Assembly: GCA_022495995.1 (NCBI GenBank)
Contig: JAFEMH010002098.1
Location: 124,001-188,000, forward strand
Reading direction: 5' to 3'
Length of the DNA stretch: 64,000 nucleotides
DNA from: Adenophora triphylla var. japonica
Lineage: Eukaryota; Streptophyta; Magnoliopsida; Asterales; Campanulaceae
The translations under genes and the position numbers were made by a program. The notes under the pieces were generated by a model. It was not told the origin of the DNA, ran no database searches, and saw only the letters and a program-made list of their open reading frames with translations. This document shows positions 47,056 to 57,177 of this stretch, piece after piece (within the stretch, counting starts at the first letter, position 1; the number at the start of each line of letters is the position of its first letter).

Positions 47056-47135
47056 TTTATTTTATTTTCTTTTCTTTTATTTTATTTTATTTTATTTTAT
47101 TTTATTTTATTTTATTTTATTTTATTTTATTTTAT
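47056..47135. repeat. (TTTTA)n microsatellite
   Basis: About 16 pentanucleotide units, the first few imperfect, upstream of the GS promoter. Confidence 0.93.
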
Positions 47136-47315
47136 GATGTAAGGCTACAGTTATCTTTCTTGACTCTGTTTAATTGTTTATTCTACTCTATTTTGTATTC
47201 TCTCCTGACTTAAATTATGTAAATTCTTTAGTTTCGGAATAGATAAAAATACATAATGACATTTATTATGAGAAAGAGGAGATTTTTTTTTAACTAATTT
47301 AGAAGCAAATAGTGA

Positions 47316-47934
47316 TCCCTCCGTCCCATACCAAGGGTTCTCGGGGGTGATTTCACTCTTTTTAAGAAATTTTTAAAAAATGAATAAAAGTTAAATGTGT
47401 GGTAGAAAATAGTAGTTAATGATTAATTTTTTTGTAAATATGTTAACTTTATAAGAATACTAGATATGCCCGTGTCCAAGGCCACGTTTCTATTTTTTTT
47501 TTAATTTAAATTTTTTTTAAGGGCAAAATGAGAAAGAAACAAAATAATAAGAACAAAATGGGAATTTCACCCCCCAGAACTGTTCATAGAACTGTTCATG
47601 GGGGGCCTTGATTTATACTATAGATAATGAATGATTTTTTTGTAAATATGGAATAGGGAATATTAGTTAATAATTGATTTTTTTGAAAGTGGGTATAAGA
47701 TTAGGTAGAGAGAAGGTAAAAGTTAAATGTGGGATAGGGAATAGTGGTTAATGATTGATTTTTTTGTAAATATGTTAACTTTATAAGGATATAATGAATG
47801 ATTTTTTTGTAAATATATTAATTTATAAGGGTATAAATATATTCAAAAATTTGCCATTTATGAAATGAGACTCTTGATTTGAGACAGACCAAAAGAAAAA
47901 GTAGGACTCTTGATCTTGATCTGGGACGGAGGGG
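47316..47934. mobile_element. Stowaway-like MITE interrupted by Helitron-like element
   Basis: Left end TCCCTCCGTCCCATACCAAG and inverted right end CCCCTCCGTCCCAGATCAAG match well. TA follows the right end. Inside, a segment with GATTTTTTTGTAAATATG occurs several times, and copy B of the Helitron-like family is inserted at 47460-47624. Confidence 0.65.
47460..47624 (-). mobile_element. Short Helitron-like element, copy B
   Basis: Minus strand: starts TCTATAGTATAAATC, ends CGTGGCCTTGGACACGGG plus spacer and CTAG. Inserted between A and T. 165 bp, same family as 32779-32929 and 48938-49146. Confidence 0.75.
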
Positions 47935-48250
47935 TATAAGTTTCAAACTCTATTATAATTATTGTATTGTATTTTATTACTTTTTTTAATATCCAAGTAG
48001 ATTCATTCAAAATAAAAAATAAAAAAAATGGACGGTAAGAGGTTTTCCCATCTTACTCTCTCTTATAAAATAACTTTATTTTGATTATTCTTGGTAAAAT
48101 TATTTGAATAATTATTAATTTATAAGAAAATAATTAGTTTCACGAAACTTAAAGAATTTCTATTGATGCAACGAAAAAAAAAACACTTTTTTACATTAAT
48201 ATAAATAATTATTTTTAAAATTGAGGTTGGACAAGAAAATCAAAGTTTAA

Positions 48251-48657
48251 GTGTGAGTTTGGGAGTGCTTTTTTGTGGCTTATAATCACTTTTGAAGCTC
48301 AAAATCACTTTTAATAGTGTTTGGATAATAATAGTGATTACGATTTTAAGCTGTTAAAATGCAAAAAATTGTGTTTTCGTAGAAGCAGCTATGACTCAGC
48401 TTTTCCTAAAAGTGATTCTTAGAAGTTGTTATTTGTGTTGTTTTTACAATAATAACCTCTATCTCTTTTGTACATTTATTATATCGAGATACATATCATA
48501 AAGGTCATTTTTGGTATTTATCTTTCATAATCAGTTTTGAACATATACTATCCAAACATACTTATAAATTTTAGTATTTATTACAAATAATCGATTTTTC
48601 TGAAATCACTTTTGAAAAATCACTTTCAGGGAATCAGAATCAATGCGAAACTCACCC
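48251..48657. mobile_element. Tourist-like MITE
   Basis: 407 bp, ends GTGTGAGTTTGGGAGTG and (inverted right end) GGGTGAGTTTCGCATTG, flanked by TAA at 48248-48250 and 48658-48660. Short inverted motifs such as AATCACTTTTGAA recur inside. Confidence 0.78.
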
Positions 48658-48793
48658 TAAATATCTTTTTGGGTTGAGGGGATATATTATATATATAAAA
48701 AAAAGGAAAAATTTCGTTTTTGTTCATTATATTTTGATGCGTGTTTCACTTTTATTATCGATTTTTTTTACCATCATAACACAAAAAATGGTA

Positions 48794-49230
48794 CTCTCTC
48801 CGTTACAATTTAAAGTTCTCACTTTTCTTTTTAGTACGTCTCAATTTAAGTTTTTAGTTATTTTATTATTTAAAATGGACAATGATACACACTTGTCATT
48901 CTCACAACAAAAGTTTCATACCCACTTTATTTTCTTACTAGCACATGCCCATGTCCAAGGCCACGCGAGATTTTTTTTCCATATATATATATATATAAAA
49001 AAAAAAAAGGCAAGTATGTCGTACGATATACGAAGTTGTGAGGGCAAAATGGGAAAGAGACAAAATAGTGAAGGCAAAATGGTAATTTTTGCGCGTGAAA
49101 CTGTTCATTCTACTGTAGTGAGTGGAGCTTTGTTTTATATTATAGATTTTACTTTTTATACTCACAACATTTTATTTTCTTAATCCACGTGCTAAGTCAA
49201 ACAAAGAAAATTAAATCGGGACGAAGGGAG
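48794..49230. mobile_element. Stowaway-like MITE split by Helitron-like element
   Basis: Left end CTCTCTCCGTTACAATTTAA, inverted right end CTCCCTTCGTCCCGATTTAA, both next to TA. Removing the 209-bp Helitron-like insert leaves 228 bp, a normal Stowaway length. Confidence 0.78.
48938..49146 (-). mobile_element. Short Helitron-like element, copy C
   Basis: Minus strand: starts TCTATAATATAAAAC, ends CGTGGCCTTGGACATGGG plus spacer and CTAG, between A and T. 209 bp. Its internal GGGAAAGAGACAAAATAGTG segment matches copies A and B. Confidence 0.78.
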
Positions 49231-49465
49231 TATCATTTTATATCTAAGTTTATTATAAAATGACATCATTAATTGTAGTACGATGATAAAAATGAAAAAA
49301 AAGGTTGAATGATAAAACTAAGTATAACACAGAAAAAAATGGAGTTTTCTCAAGTTAAAACGCTTAAAAATAGTCATTTAAAAATAAGATGTTCTAAAAA
49401 TAGAGTTACAATTGAATGAAATATTTCTTATTTTTTAAAATACTTTTATCAATAAATTTTTTGTA

Positions 49466-49790
49466 TACTCCCTCCGTCCCTTTTGAAAAAGCATTAAACT
49501 CTCTTTTTTGTGTCCCATTTAAATTTAAAAAGACACAATTTCATTATTTGGCTCACTTGTAATAATTAAAATAACTATTCACTTATTATTTTTTATCACA
49601 CGTTTTCTCTCATATCTTACTTTTCATACTTATAACACTTATCCTTTTATACACATTTCTTAATTTTTGTACAATATATTTTGTGTCTTTTCAAATATGA
49701 CGGGAAATATATGTTTTTAAAACATTACTAAAATTTTTTAAAGACTTACTCTTACTCTTGACCGGAGAGGATTAAAACTAAAAGCCAAAA
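49466..49790. other. MITE-like left end and AT-rich sequence
   Basis: TACTCCCTCCGTCCCTTTTG near 49466 is a Stowaway end. Possible right ends are degenerate (ATGACGGGAAATA near 49698 or CCGGAGAGG near 49761), so the element is not bounded. Confidence 0.4.
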
Positions 49791-49854
49791 GAGAGTTTAC
49801 GATTCGGAATAATTACTAACTAGGGTAATGTACTTGACCTTCATTTTCGCAAAA

Positions 49855-50585
49855 GGTAACGTACTAACTAGTTACTGACTTAGATATCGTACTTTTAAAA
49901 TTAATTTCAAATAAGGTATTGGACCAAATTTTTAATTAACGTCGTTAAAAAACCTAACGAACTCTTTCAACCTTGTTTGATAACTACCCTACCCACCCAC
50001 CCACCTGCCTACCCCATTCAAAAAAAAAAAATTAATCATTTTTTGTAACTATCCCACCCACCCACCCACCCACCTGCCCACCCCTACCTATCCCATCCCA
50101 CCCCCCCCCCCACCAAAAAAAAAAATTAATCATTTTTTGTAACTATCCCACTCACCCACCTGCCCACCTCCTGCCTACCCCACCCCACCCACCCACCCAC
50201 CCACCCACCCAAAAAAGAATTGTTTTTAATCATTTTTTGTAACTATCCAACCCACCCACCCCCACCCAAAAATAAAATAAAATTAATCACTTAAAAAAAA
50301 ATTGGGATGGGGGGTGGGTGGGTGGGGTAGGCAGGGGTGGGGTAGTTACAAAAAATGATTAATTTTTTTTTTTTTTGGGAGGGTGGGTGGGTGGGTTAGT
50401 TACAAAAAATGATTAAATTTTTTTTTTTTTTTGGGTGGGTGGGTGGGGTGGGGTGGTTATCAAACGAGGTTGATAAAGTCCGTTAGGTTTTTTAACGATG
50501 TTAGTTAAAATTTTGGTCCAATATCTTATTTGAAATTAATTTTGAAAGTACGATATCTAAGTAGTAACTAGTTAATGCGTTATCC
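49855..50585. mobile_element. 730-bp foldback element with CCCACC/GGGTGG arrays
   Basis: Arms of about 136 bp (49855-49990 and 50450-50585) are inverted copies, for example AACTAGTTACTGACTTAGAT against its inverse. Between them, several units of (CCACC)n + A run + AATCATTTTTTGTAACTATC point inward. The mirror units GATAGTTACAAAAAATGATT-like + T run + (GGGTGG)n follow, so nearly the whole element is one palindrome centred near 50285. It has no coding capacity. Confidence 0.85.
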
Positions 50586-51220
50586 TATTAGATAAAAAAG
50601 GAAAAGTACGACACCCCAGTTGATCGATTGCCCTCTCTCTCTCTCGAGAGAAATGGAACACCTTGTGTTCGTGATAAGGGAGAGAGAGAAATGGACCACC
50701 TTGTCTCGGGATAACAAACAATTTTATTTGGCTCATATTAATTTTCAAGTTAAAAATCGAGATAATATACTGCTGAAAATTAAAGCATTAACAAGGTGAG
50801 GACAATTTGCAGCTAGACGTGGGCCAATAATAATGCTCAATGGTCGTTAGTCAATAGAGTAGAGAGTTTCCATCCATTTACTTTTGTTTGATACACCTAA
50901 AATGAAAATAAAATTAAATCTATTTTTGATTTTTTTTAAAAAAAATTTGAATTTTTTTGTAAACTTTTATTTTGAAACAAAAATAATATATTATTTTTTT
51001 CTTCCCACAGTAAGAGTCTTATATTACTTTTGCACGCTTATGAAAAAATAATAAAAAATAGGTAAAAATTTCAAGCATATTGAGAATATAACCGTGCAAA
51101 ACAGTATTCATCTGTAAGTGAATAAAACGTAGGATCAAAAATGTTTATTTTCTTGTAATTTTACAGGCATCATAAGGCCAAAGTTGTCCTAAATATTGTT
51201 CATTTTTTGTCATGAAAACC
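50586..51220. other. AT-rich spacer
   Basis: Nothing recognisable apart from a (CT)n-GAGAG palindrome near 50634-50652. Confidence 0.4.
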
Positions 51221-51413
51221 AGTGTTCTAAAAGACCCGCCTAAGGGCGCCTAGGCTCCGCCTAGGCGCTAGGCCCCTCTCCAACGCCTAGTTCTAACCCC
51301 CGCCTAGGTCCCAACTAATCCCGACTAATCCCGACTATTCCCCGACTAGTACCCGCCTAGGCGCTAGTCCCGGCTTCGCCGCCTAGCATCCGTCTAGCGC
51401 TTTTTAGAACCTT
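51221..51413. repeat. Dispersed CGCCTAG palindromic element
   Basis: Ends GTTCTAAAAGACCCGCC and (inverted right end) GGTTCTAAAAAGCGCTAGACG. The body is many overlapping GCCTAGGC and GGCGCTAGGC palindromes. This type of element is widespread in plant genomes; it behaves like a MITE, with no coding capacity. Confidence 0.7.
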
Positions 51414-51493
51414 GATGAAAACAAACGAGACTTGTATAATATAAGAACTTCGCAAAAAGAAAGTATGACGGTAAGGATAAACTATAAATGTAA

Positions 51494-52600
51494 CTCCCAT
51501 GTCCCAACCCGCTTACTTATGCATTAGATTTAGGTTAGAATACTTTTATGCATTAGGTTAGAGTGATAAACAAATTGATGTTGGCATTCAAAATTGACGG
51601 TTGCACAGAAACTGAAGAGAAGAGGATACTCCGGCTTGCACCTTCCTTGCTAGGACTCCTACACACAAGCGAACACGTAAACTAGGTCGGGGGTGACTCC
51701 GGCGAAATTCCTCCGGCGTGAGAGTAAGGTTAATAGGTCACGGAAATGGTAACAATGGAAACCCTAGAGAGAGAGTTTAGAGAGGAGAGAGAGAGAGTAC
51801 ATACCATACAAATGAACTATTCACCTATTTTATACTCCCAAGCCCCCATGTGCCTTGCACATGGGGGGACACTTGTCAATCATCCAAAAAGGGACCCCAA
51901 CCAACTCCAAGTTAGTGGGATTTCACTATTCACCTTGTCACATCAATCATTCATCAGGGGCGGCTAGGGTTAGGCATTCAGGCGCCAACCGAAACATAGC
52001 CGGGGGACGCCCAACTATACATGTCGCTTAGGCGACAACCAAGGGGAAAAGGCGACATTCCACATGTCGCCCCAAGCCAACTGCCCCGAAGGAGGCGGGC
52101 TTCCCCCCTATGTCTAATCATAATGCATTGTCGACCTCATACTACGTTTCTCGCGTAACCTTCCTTCTTGATCAGTCATACTCCCACGCAACATCTTACC
52201 TTTGTCGCCTCGACCTCCAATGTCGCGCCGGTGTCACGGCCCCACTTGCATGGCTTGGACCATGTGGGTCCGGCCCATGCCTAGCTATTGGGCCTAACCC
52301 TAGTGATTGGGCCCAATCTATTTTCCACAATCGCATCAGAAGCCCCCAAGTTCAAGCCCTGGACGATTCATGGTTCAGGCGAGAACTTTCACAGTCACCC
52401 TATGGTTGCCGCCGTTCTACGCCCTTGTTGGCGAGAAGCAAGGCTCAAGTGACACCTGCGTAACACGTGTCAGCTCGGGGTTGATTGGGTTTCCCCTAGG
52501 AATTCGTGTCGTCTTTTCCAATTAATACCAGTAATAATAGGGGGAATTTCAAAATTTGAACTCTCTTAAATACGCCTTGGAAACTCCCCAAAAACCTTTC
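51494..52600 (-). repeat. Probable 3' LTR of the Tat element
   Basis: Starts (plus strand) TGTAACTCCCATG at about 51494. A minus-strand TATA box (TATAAAA, 51828-51834) fits an LTR promoter whose U5 is to the left. The right limit is not resolved; the partner LTR is outside the window, so this is inference from context. Short GTCGC/GCGAC motifs are scattered through 52020-52460. Confidence 0.45.
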
Positions 52601-52942
52601 CCCTTTCGTGGCTTGGAAACCAAAACCCCTCTATCAGTTTCATTTCCCACTCCTCTGCTCATTTGTTCTTTCACTTCATAGAAATCACCGGAGACCCATT
52701 CTCCGACGATTACTTTTCCTTTCATTCCGTCCACTTCTACCGCTCCTTTTGCTTCGTCCGTACTTGTGTTTCGATTGCCAGCCGATTTAGGACGTTTTCT
52801 GAAGGAACCAGCAATTTGCAAGGCTTTCCGACCGTCCTCCGACCGATCTTCAAGTTTTCTCTTTTTCTGCAAATTCCCAGGTATCAGTTCATAAACCCTT
52901 GAATTCTCGCTTAAATTCTCGCATTTCCCTATCTCGCATGCT

Positions 52943-55808
52943 ATGGCTAGGACCAAGTCTTATTCTGAGGCCGCTAGGTTTGGCCAAAATAAGATAAGTG
53001 GAGGGTTTTACAGAATGGATATGGGGGTATCGGCTCGGGTCTCGCGCGAGGATCTCAACTTTATGCTTATGCGATATGGAGCGGATGTCGCCATACTAAA
53101 TGCCTTAGAAATTAGGGGTCCCCCTTTCTTGCACGAATCCGCTCCTATGCACACTTTTTACACAACTAATGAACTTTGCACTCATGTCTGCGACTTCTTC
53201 CTCCCTTTCTCTGAAACTGAATTTTCTGACATTGACTATCCCGCAACCCCCAATTTACATAGTCGTCACTTCTATAAACAGGTGTTGTCAAGCTCAAGTG
53301 ACAGGAGCATCATGTCTTCCTCCAATTCAACATCAAGTCATGACGTGTCGGACACTTTGGCAGCTGAGACTTCTTTGCGACCTCCTATCTCGCAGGGTTC
53401 CTCTAACCCTGACGTCGATGGAGCCAGTAGCTCTTCTTCCCTGGACTTCCAAACATCCTACCATGTTAAGTACGGTATAAACCCTGATCTTTATCACATA
53501 GAGCCCTATTTAGGCGACTTGTCTCTTGCCGCCATGCGGCATAAAACTGATGGTGTCATTGTCTATCCCTCTCAACTAGATGCTGGCCTCCGGATTCCCA
53601 TTGACCCTTTTATTGTCGCCGTTTTGTTCAAAGCCCATGCCGCAATCGTTGACCTTCATCCCAATGCGATTAGGGTTCTCACTAGCTATTTAGTGATCTG
53701 TAGGGCCTTGAGACAGGAACCCTCCGTCCCTCTACTGGTTCATCTATTTGATGGTTACACAGCTGTGTCTCAGCGAGAAGGCGTCATCGAGAACCGCCTT
53801 TCCATTAAGTATAAGAAACCCAAACTCTTGACTCCTTTGCCCCGAAAAATTCATAACTGGCAGTCCACTCCCCTTTTCATTACATCTCGCGTGGGTTGGA
53901 CCCACCCATGCGACCTTGGGGACATCCATCCAAAGATTGAAACCCGCATAGCCTTAGTTTCTGGCGACACTAGGTTGAAGGAAATTTTTTTAAAGTTCTC
54001 GCCGATGCCACCGACACGGGGCTGGCCTTATTCTCGTGGCGAGATATTTTATCCTGCCCTTTCTTACTTCGACAAGTTGGCCTCCCTCACCTGCCCCGAT
54101 AGTGAGCCTCACCTATCCATTACTCAACCCGATCCTTATCCCGGCTGGGACCTTCATTCAGGAAACTGTTTCACTTCTGAGTGTGGACCTTGCCAGTTGA
54201 AAGGTCGCTGCTGTAAAGTTATGTATGATGTATTAAGTATGTTTCTCGCCTCTATCCTTGTTCCTTACTGTTTCTCGCCTCATTCCATTCTACTAATTGC
54301 TTGTCGTTTTTGATTTAGAATTCAGGCTTATGGATGTGTCCGACAGACGTGCTGCTGCCTCAGGCTCTGATAGTCGCCGTAAGCGACTTACTGATTCTCG
54401 CCAGACCGACTTGCTAAAGACTGCTGAATTGGAAATCCCAATTTCCATACACGGGGATGACTCAGAGGCCATTGCTCGCGAGAAGGCCGCCATTGCCGCA
54501 GAGAAGGCCGCTGGCCATGTCAAGAAATCCAGCAGAGCTAAAACCCCTATGCGGTCTTCCACCCTTTCTCTGAGAGATGAAGATATGGATGAGGGAGAAA
54601 ATGTTGAGAAGGAAACTGATGCCGCTGCTGAGGACACTGAGTCAATCCCGCCTGCCATCTCCCCCCAGCCAACTGGTTCCCGCCCCAACAAGCGAGGCCG
54701 CACAGAAGATGACCCTGAGGCGGTCATGGTTGATGAAACTTCCACCGAAGCCGAGGCCCAACTTGTCAGCTGGCTCCGGGAAGGGTTTGAGATGCCGTCC
54801 GACAAGGATGGCCTGTATGACTTAAGCGTGGAGATTGCCTCTGTTCCAACCTAACAGGTTTTGACACCCATTCTCGTGACCCTACTTATAGTATAATTGG
54901 TGCCAGCATCATCAAACGCGCGGGCGATAAGGCGGCCATAGCTGAAGTTGTGGAGCAGGACATTGACCTGTCTCTAAACTTTGCTGGCCTTCAAATTTGC
55001 GGGGTAAGGATTGTCGCTTCTTATTTTATCTAAGCTTTTCACTCTTCTCAAGTTACTGATTCTCTTCTCGCAATCTCTGTAGATTACAACTACTTTGCAT
55101 GGACTGAGGAACAAATACAACTGTTTGGCTCGTAATTCTTAAAAACTAGAGAAAGCTCGCAAGCGGGCTTTGGGAGAAAAAGACAAATATAAGAGCAAGT
55201 GTGTTGACATGGAAAAAGAATTGGCGGCTTTCCAGGCGGAGAAATTGAAGATGGTTGAGGCGCTCAAGGCGAGCGAGAATCAAGAGAAAGAATTGCGTAA
55301 TGAGATTTCCACCCTAAAGCTGAGGTCAGAAGAAAGAATCAAGGCCCTAGAGGCTGAGAACCTAGATAAGGCGACTTCAAATGCTAAATTGGTCAAGGAG
55401 ATTGCTGACAACAAAGAGAAGGCGGAGATCGATGCCATGGATATGTACGACAAGGCCTTACTTCATGCTATGCGGGCGGAAGCGGCGAGTTCTGAGGAAA
55501 TTCCAGCCATCACGACTGAGCTTCTCGCAAAGTGGGGATATGAACAAATTTATAGCGACTTCTGCTGCCGAGGCCACTCTCTTGTTCCTTAGGAAGAGAG
55601 CGAGCTTAAGGCCTTGGTCGCAGAGGACAGGCTCTTGGGCAAACCAGTTTGGGTTCCTCCTCCACTAGCCGCCAATGATGCCTTGACCATGTGGGTGGAT
55701 TTGATCGGCGAGAAAGCCAAAGCTCTCAAGGACGCCAAAGATGCTGCCCGTGAAGCCATTCGTGCTGCCAAAGCCGTTGCCGGAGGGAATCGAGCCTCTA
55801 CCTCTTGA
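52943..55808 (+). CDS. Antisense accessory gene of Tat element (Transposase_28-like)
   Basis: Opposite in strand to the element's pol. The first exon-like frame (52943 to about 54230) holds a Ser-rich linker (residues 112-170). A conserved domain at about 176-310 follows (KYGINPDLYHIEPY, DAGLRIPIDPFIVAVLFKAH, LTSYLVICRAL), resembling the putative gypsy-type transposon domain (Pfam Transposase_28). An intron is likely at about 54230-54318 (GTATGT donor, TTTAG acceptor). The second part (54319 to about 54850) is charged and Ala/Glu-rich with KRGR. A third piece follows a frame change and an intron (about 55003-55082, GTAAGG donor, CTGTAG acceptor). It contains a long coiled coil (55170-55480) and an Ala-rich tail to 55808. 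One stop (55139-55141) and one apparent shift near 54845 suggest early decay. Its function in the element is unknown. Confidence 0.68.
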
Positions 55809-56389
55809 TAACATTAATTTCACTTTAAAAACAATCTGTCTTGGTTTGCATTAAACAATTTTACCTTTCCGCTCTTTAAACTTTGACTTTGTTGCTTGGG
55901 GATGTCACGGTTTGCAACTTTGACATTTTGAACTAACTTTTTGGGGGATCGCGGTATGCGAGTTATTCACACTACTTTTATTCAAATGTCGCGGTTTGCG
56001 ACTTGTTCTTAACTTTATTTTCCGCCTCTATGCATGATTTCTTTAACATTTGCTATGCTATGCTTTAGGTGTCGCGATTAGCGACTTTGCTTTGACTAAC
56101 TTTCTCTTATAACTACTTCTTTGATGCCCGACTTGGTTATCTGAATGTCGCGGTGCGACTTCAACTCTATGCTTTATCTTTCTCGAATGTCACTACTCTG
56201 CTTACTGTAATTTTGCTTTAAATTCTACCTTTAATATGTCGCCATTTTTGCTTCGATAGTTCATCGAAGACTCCTTTCCCTTTTTCTTATCTATATACAT
56301 ACTACTCCCTCCAAAAGAGTGAGACTTATCTTTAGGCAGCCTTACTCCATTGTTAGAGTCATAAGCGACATACATTGTGCCTCTCTTTT

Positions 56390-56590
56390 GGCACCTGGAA
56401 CCAATATCTCCATGTCGCAAGGTTTGGCGCCTGGAACCACTATCTCCAGGACGCCGCGCCTGGAACCATTATCTCCAGGTCGCAAGGTCTGGCGCCTGGA
56501 ACCACTATCTCCAGGACGCCGCGCCTGGAACCATTATCTACAGGTCGCAAGGTTTGGCGCCTAGAACCACTATCTCCAGGACGCCGCGCC
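56390..56590. repeat. 65-bp tandem repeat with internal hairpins
   Basis: About three 65-bp units, each made of two related halves. Each half carries CCTGGA, a short loop, then TCCAGG, so each half can form a hairpin. The halves differ in linkers (ACGCCGCG versus TCGCAAGGT). Confidence 0.9.
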
Positions 56591-56598
56591 TCCTCTGC

Positions 56599-56819
56599 AA
56601 GCTTTGGCGGCAACCCTTCTTGCTGCCATCTTCAAGCTTTAGCGGTAACCCTTCTAGCTGCCATCTTCGAGCTTTAGCGGCAACCCTTCTTGCTGCCATC
56701 TTCAAGCTTTAGCGGCAACCCTTCTAGCTGCCATCTTCAAGCTTTAGCGGCAACCCTTCGAGCTGCCATCTTCAAGCTTTAGCGGCAACCCTTCTAGCTG
56801 CCATCTTCAAGCTTTAGCA
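56599..56819. repeat. 35-bp tandem repeat, six copies
   Basis: Six near-identical 35-bp units, containing AAGCTTTAGCGGCAACCCTT then CTAGCTGCCATCTTC, plus a partial seventh. A HindIII-like AAGCTT lies in each unit except one, where the site reads GAGCTT. Confidence 0.93.
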
Positions 56820-57089
56820 CTGGTCTTTGCCCATGCGTCCGCCAATCCATGAAACAGAAAACAAAATCGTCAGAATTTCACAAGTATACCATCACGCTTC
56901 AACACATGTTGATAGAACATCTCGCCGACATTTCCATCATATACACAAATTACATGCCACCAGATTCCCAAATTTTACATAACTTTTTCTCCCTATGCGA
57001 CAACCAAAATGGATAAATTACAAGAAAAAGTTATATAACATTCGCTATCTAGGGAAACAATCAAAACAGAATCGAAGGTCGCGGCGGCT

Positions 57090-57177
57090 TCACTGGTAGA
57101 ACTGTTTAAGATGATCAACACTCCATGCATTCTTTAATTCTTAGCCATCATGCTTCATCAACCTGTAAGTTCCTTCT
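57090..57177 (-). pseudogene. C-terminal end of Ty3/gypsy pol
   Basis: The minus strand reads EGTYRLMKHDG, a stop, ELKNAWSVDHLKQFYQ, and a TGA (57090-57092). This is the conserved end of gypsy integrase in Tat elements (GxYxLxxxDGxxxxxxWxxxxLKxYY-like). It fixes the direction of the Tat element. The rest was separated by the copia insertion. Confidence 0.75.

Larger units (their letters stand above)
51494..57177 (-). mobile_element. 3' part of a Tat-lineage Ty3/gypsy element
   Basis: In minus-strand order: the last 29 codons of pol (57177-57090), two tandem-repeat arrays, an antisense accessory gene (52943-55808 on the plus strand), then an LTR-like region down to about 51494. Antisense extra genes between pol and the 3' LTR, and tandem repeats in the same interval, are known features of the Tat/Ogre lineage. 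The 5' part is beyond the copia insertion at 57178. Confidence 0.7.

Noticed and set aside
46998..47213. 71-codon open frame rich in Phe-Ile-Leu-Tyr
   Set aside because: It is a translation of the (TTTTA)n microsatellite.
48674..49183. 169-codon open frame
   Set aside because: It crosses the MITE and the Helitron-like insert; the frame is chance in AT-rich noncoding repeats.
52549..52956. 135-codon minus-strand frame upstream of the antisense gene
   Set aside because: It lies in the LTR/leader zone, has no recognisable domain, and overlaps the start of the plus-strand gene; most likely chance.
54293..54805. 170-codon minus-strand frame
   Set aside because: It is a Ser-rich mirror of the charged plus-strand accessory gene.
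56319..56712. Three overlapping 80-110 codon frames
   Set aside because: They are translations of the 65-bp and 35-bp tandem repeats, open in all frames because unit lengths lack stops.
56390..56819. CRISPR-like array
   Set aside because: There are no unique spacers; the units are contiguous tandem repeats within a plant retrotransposon.
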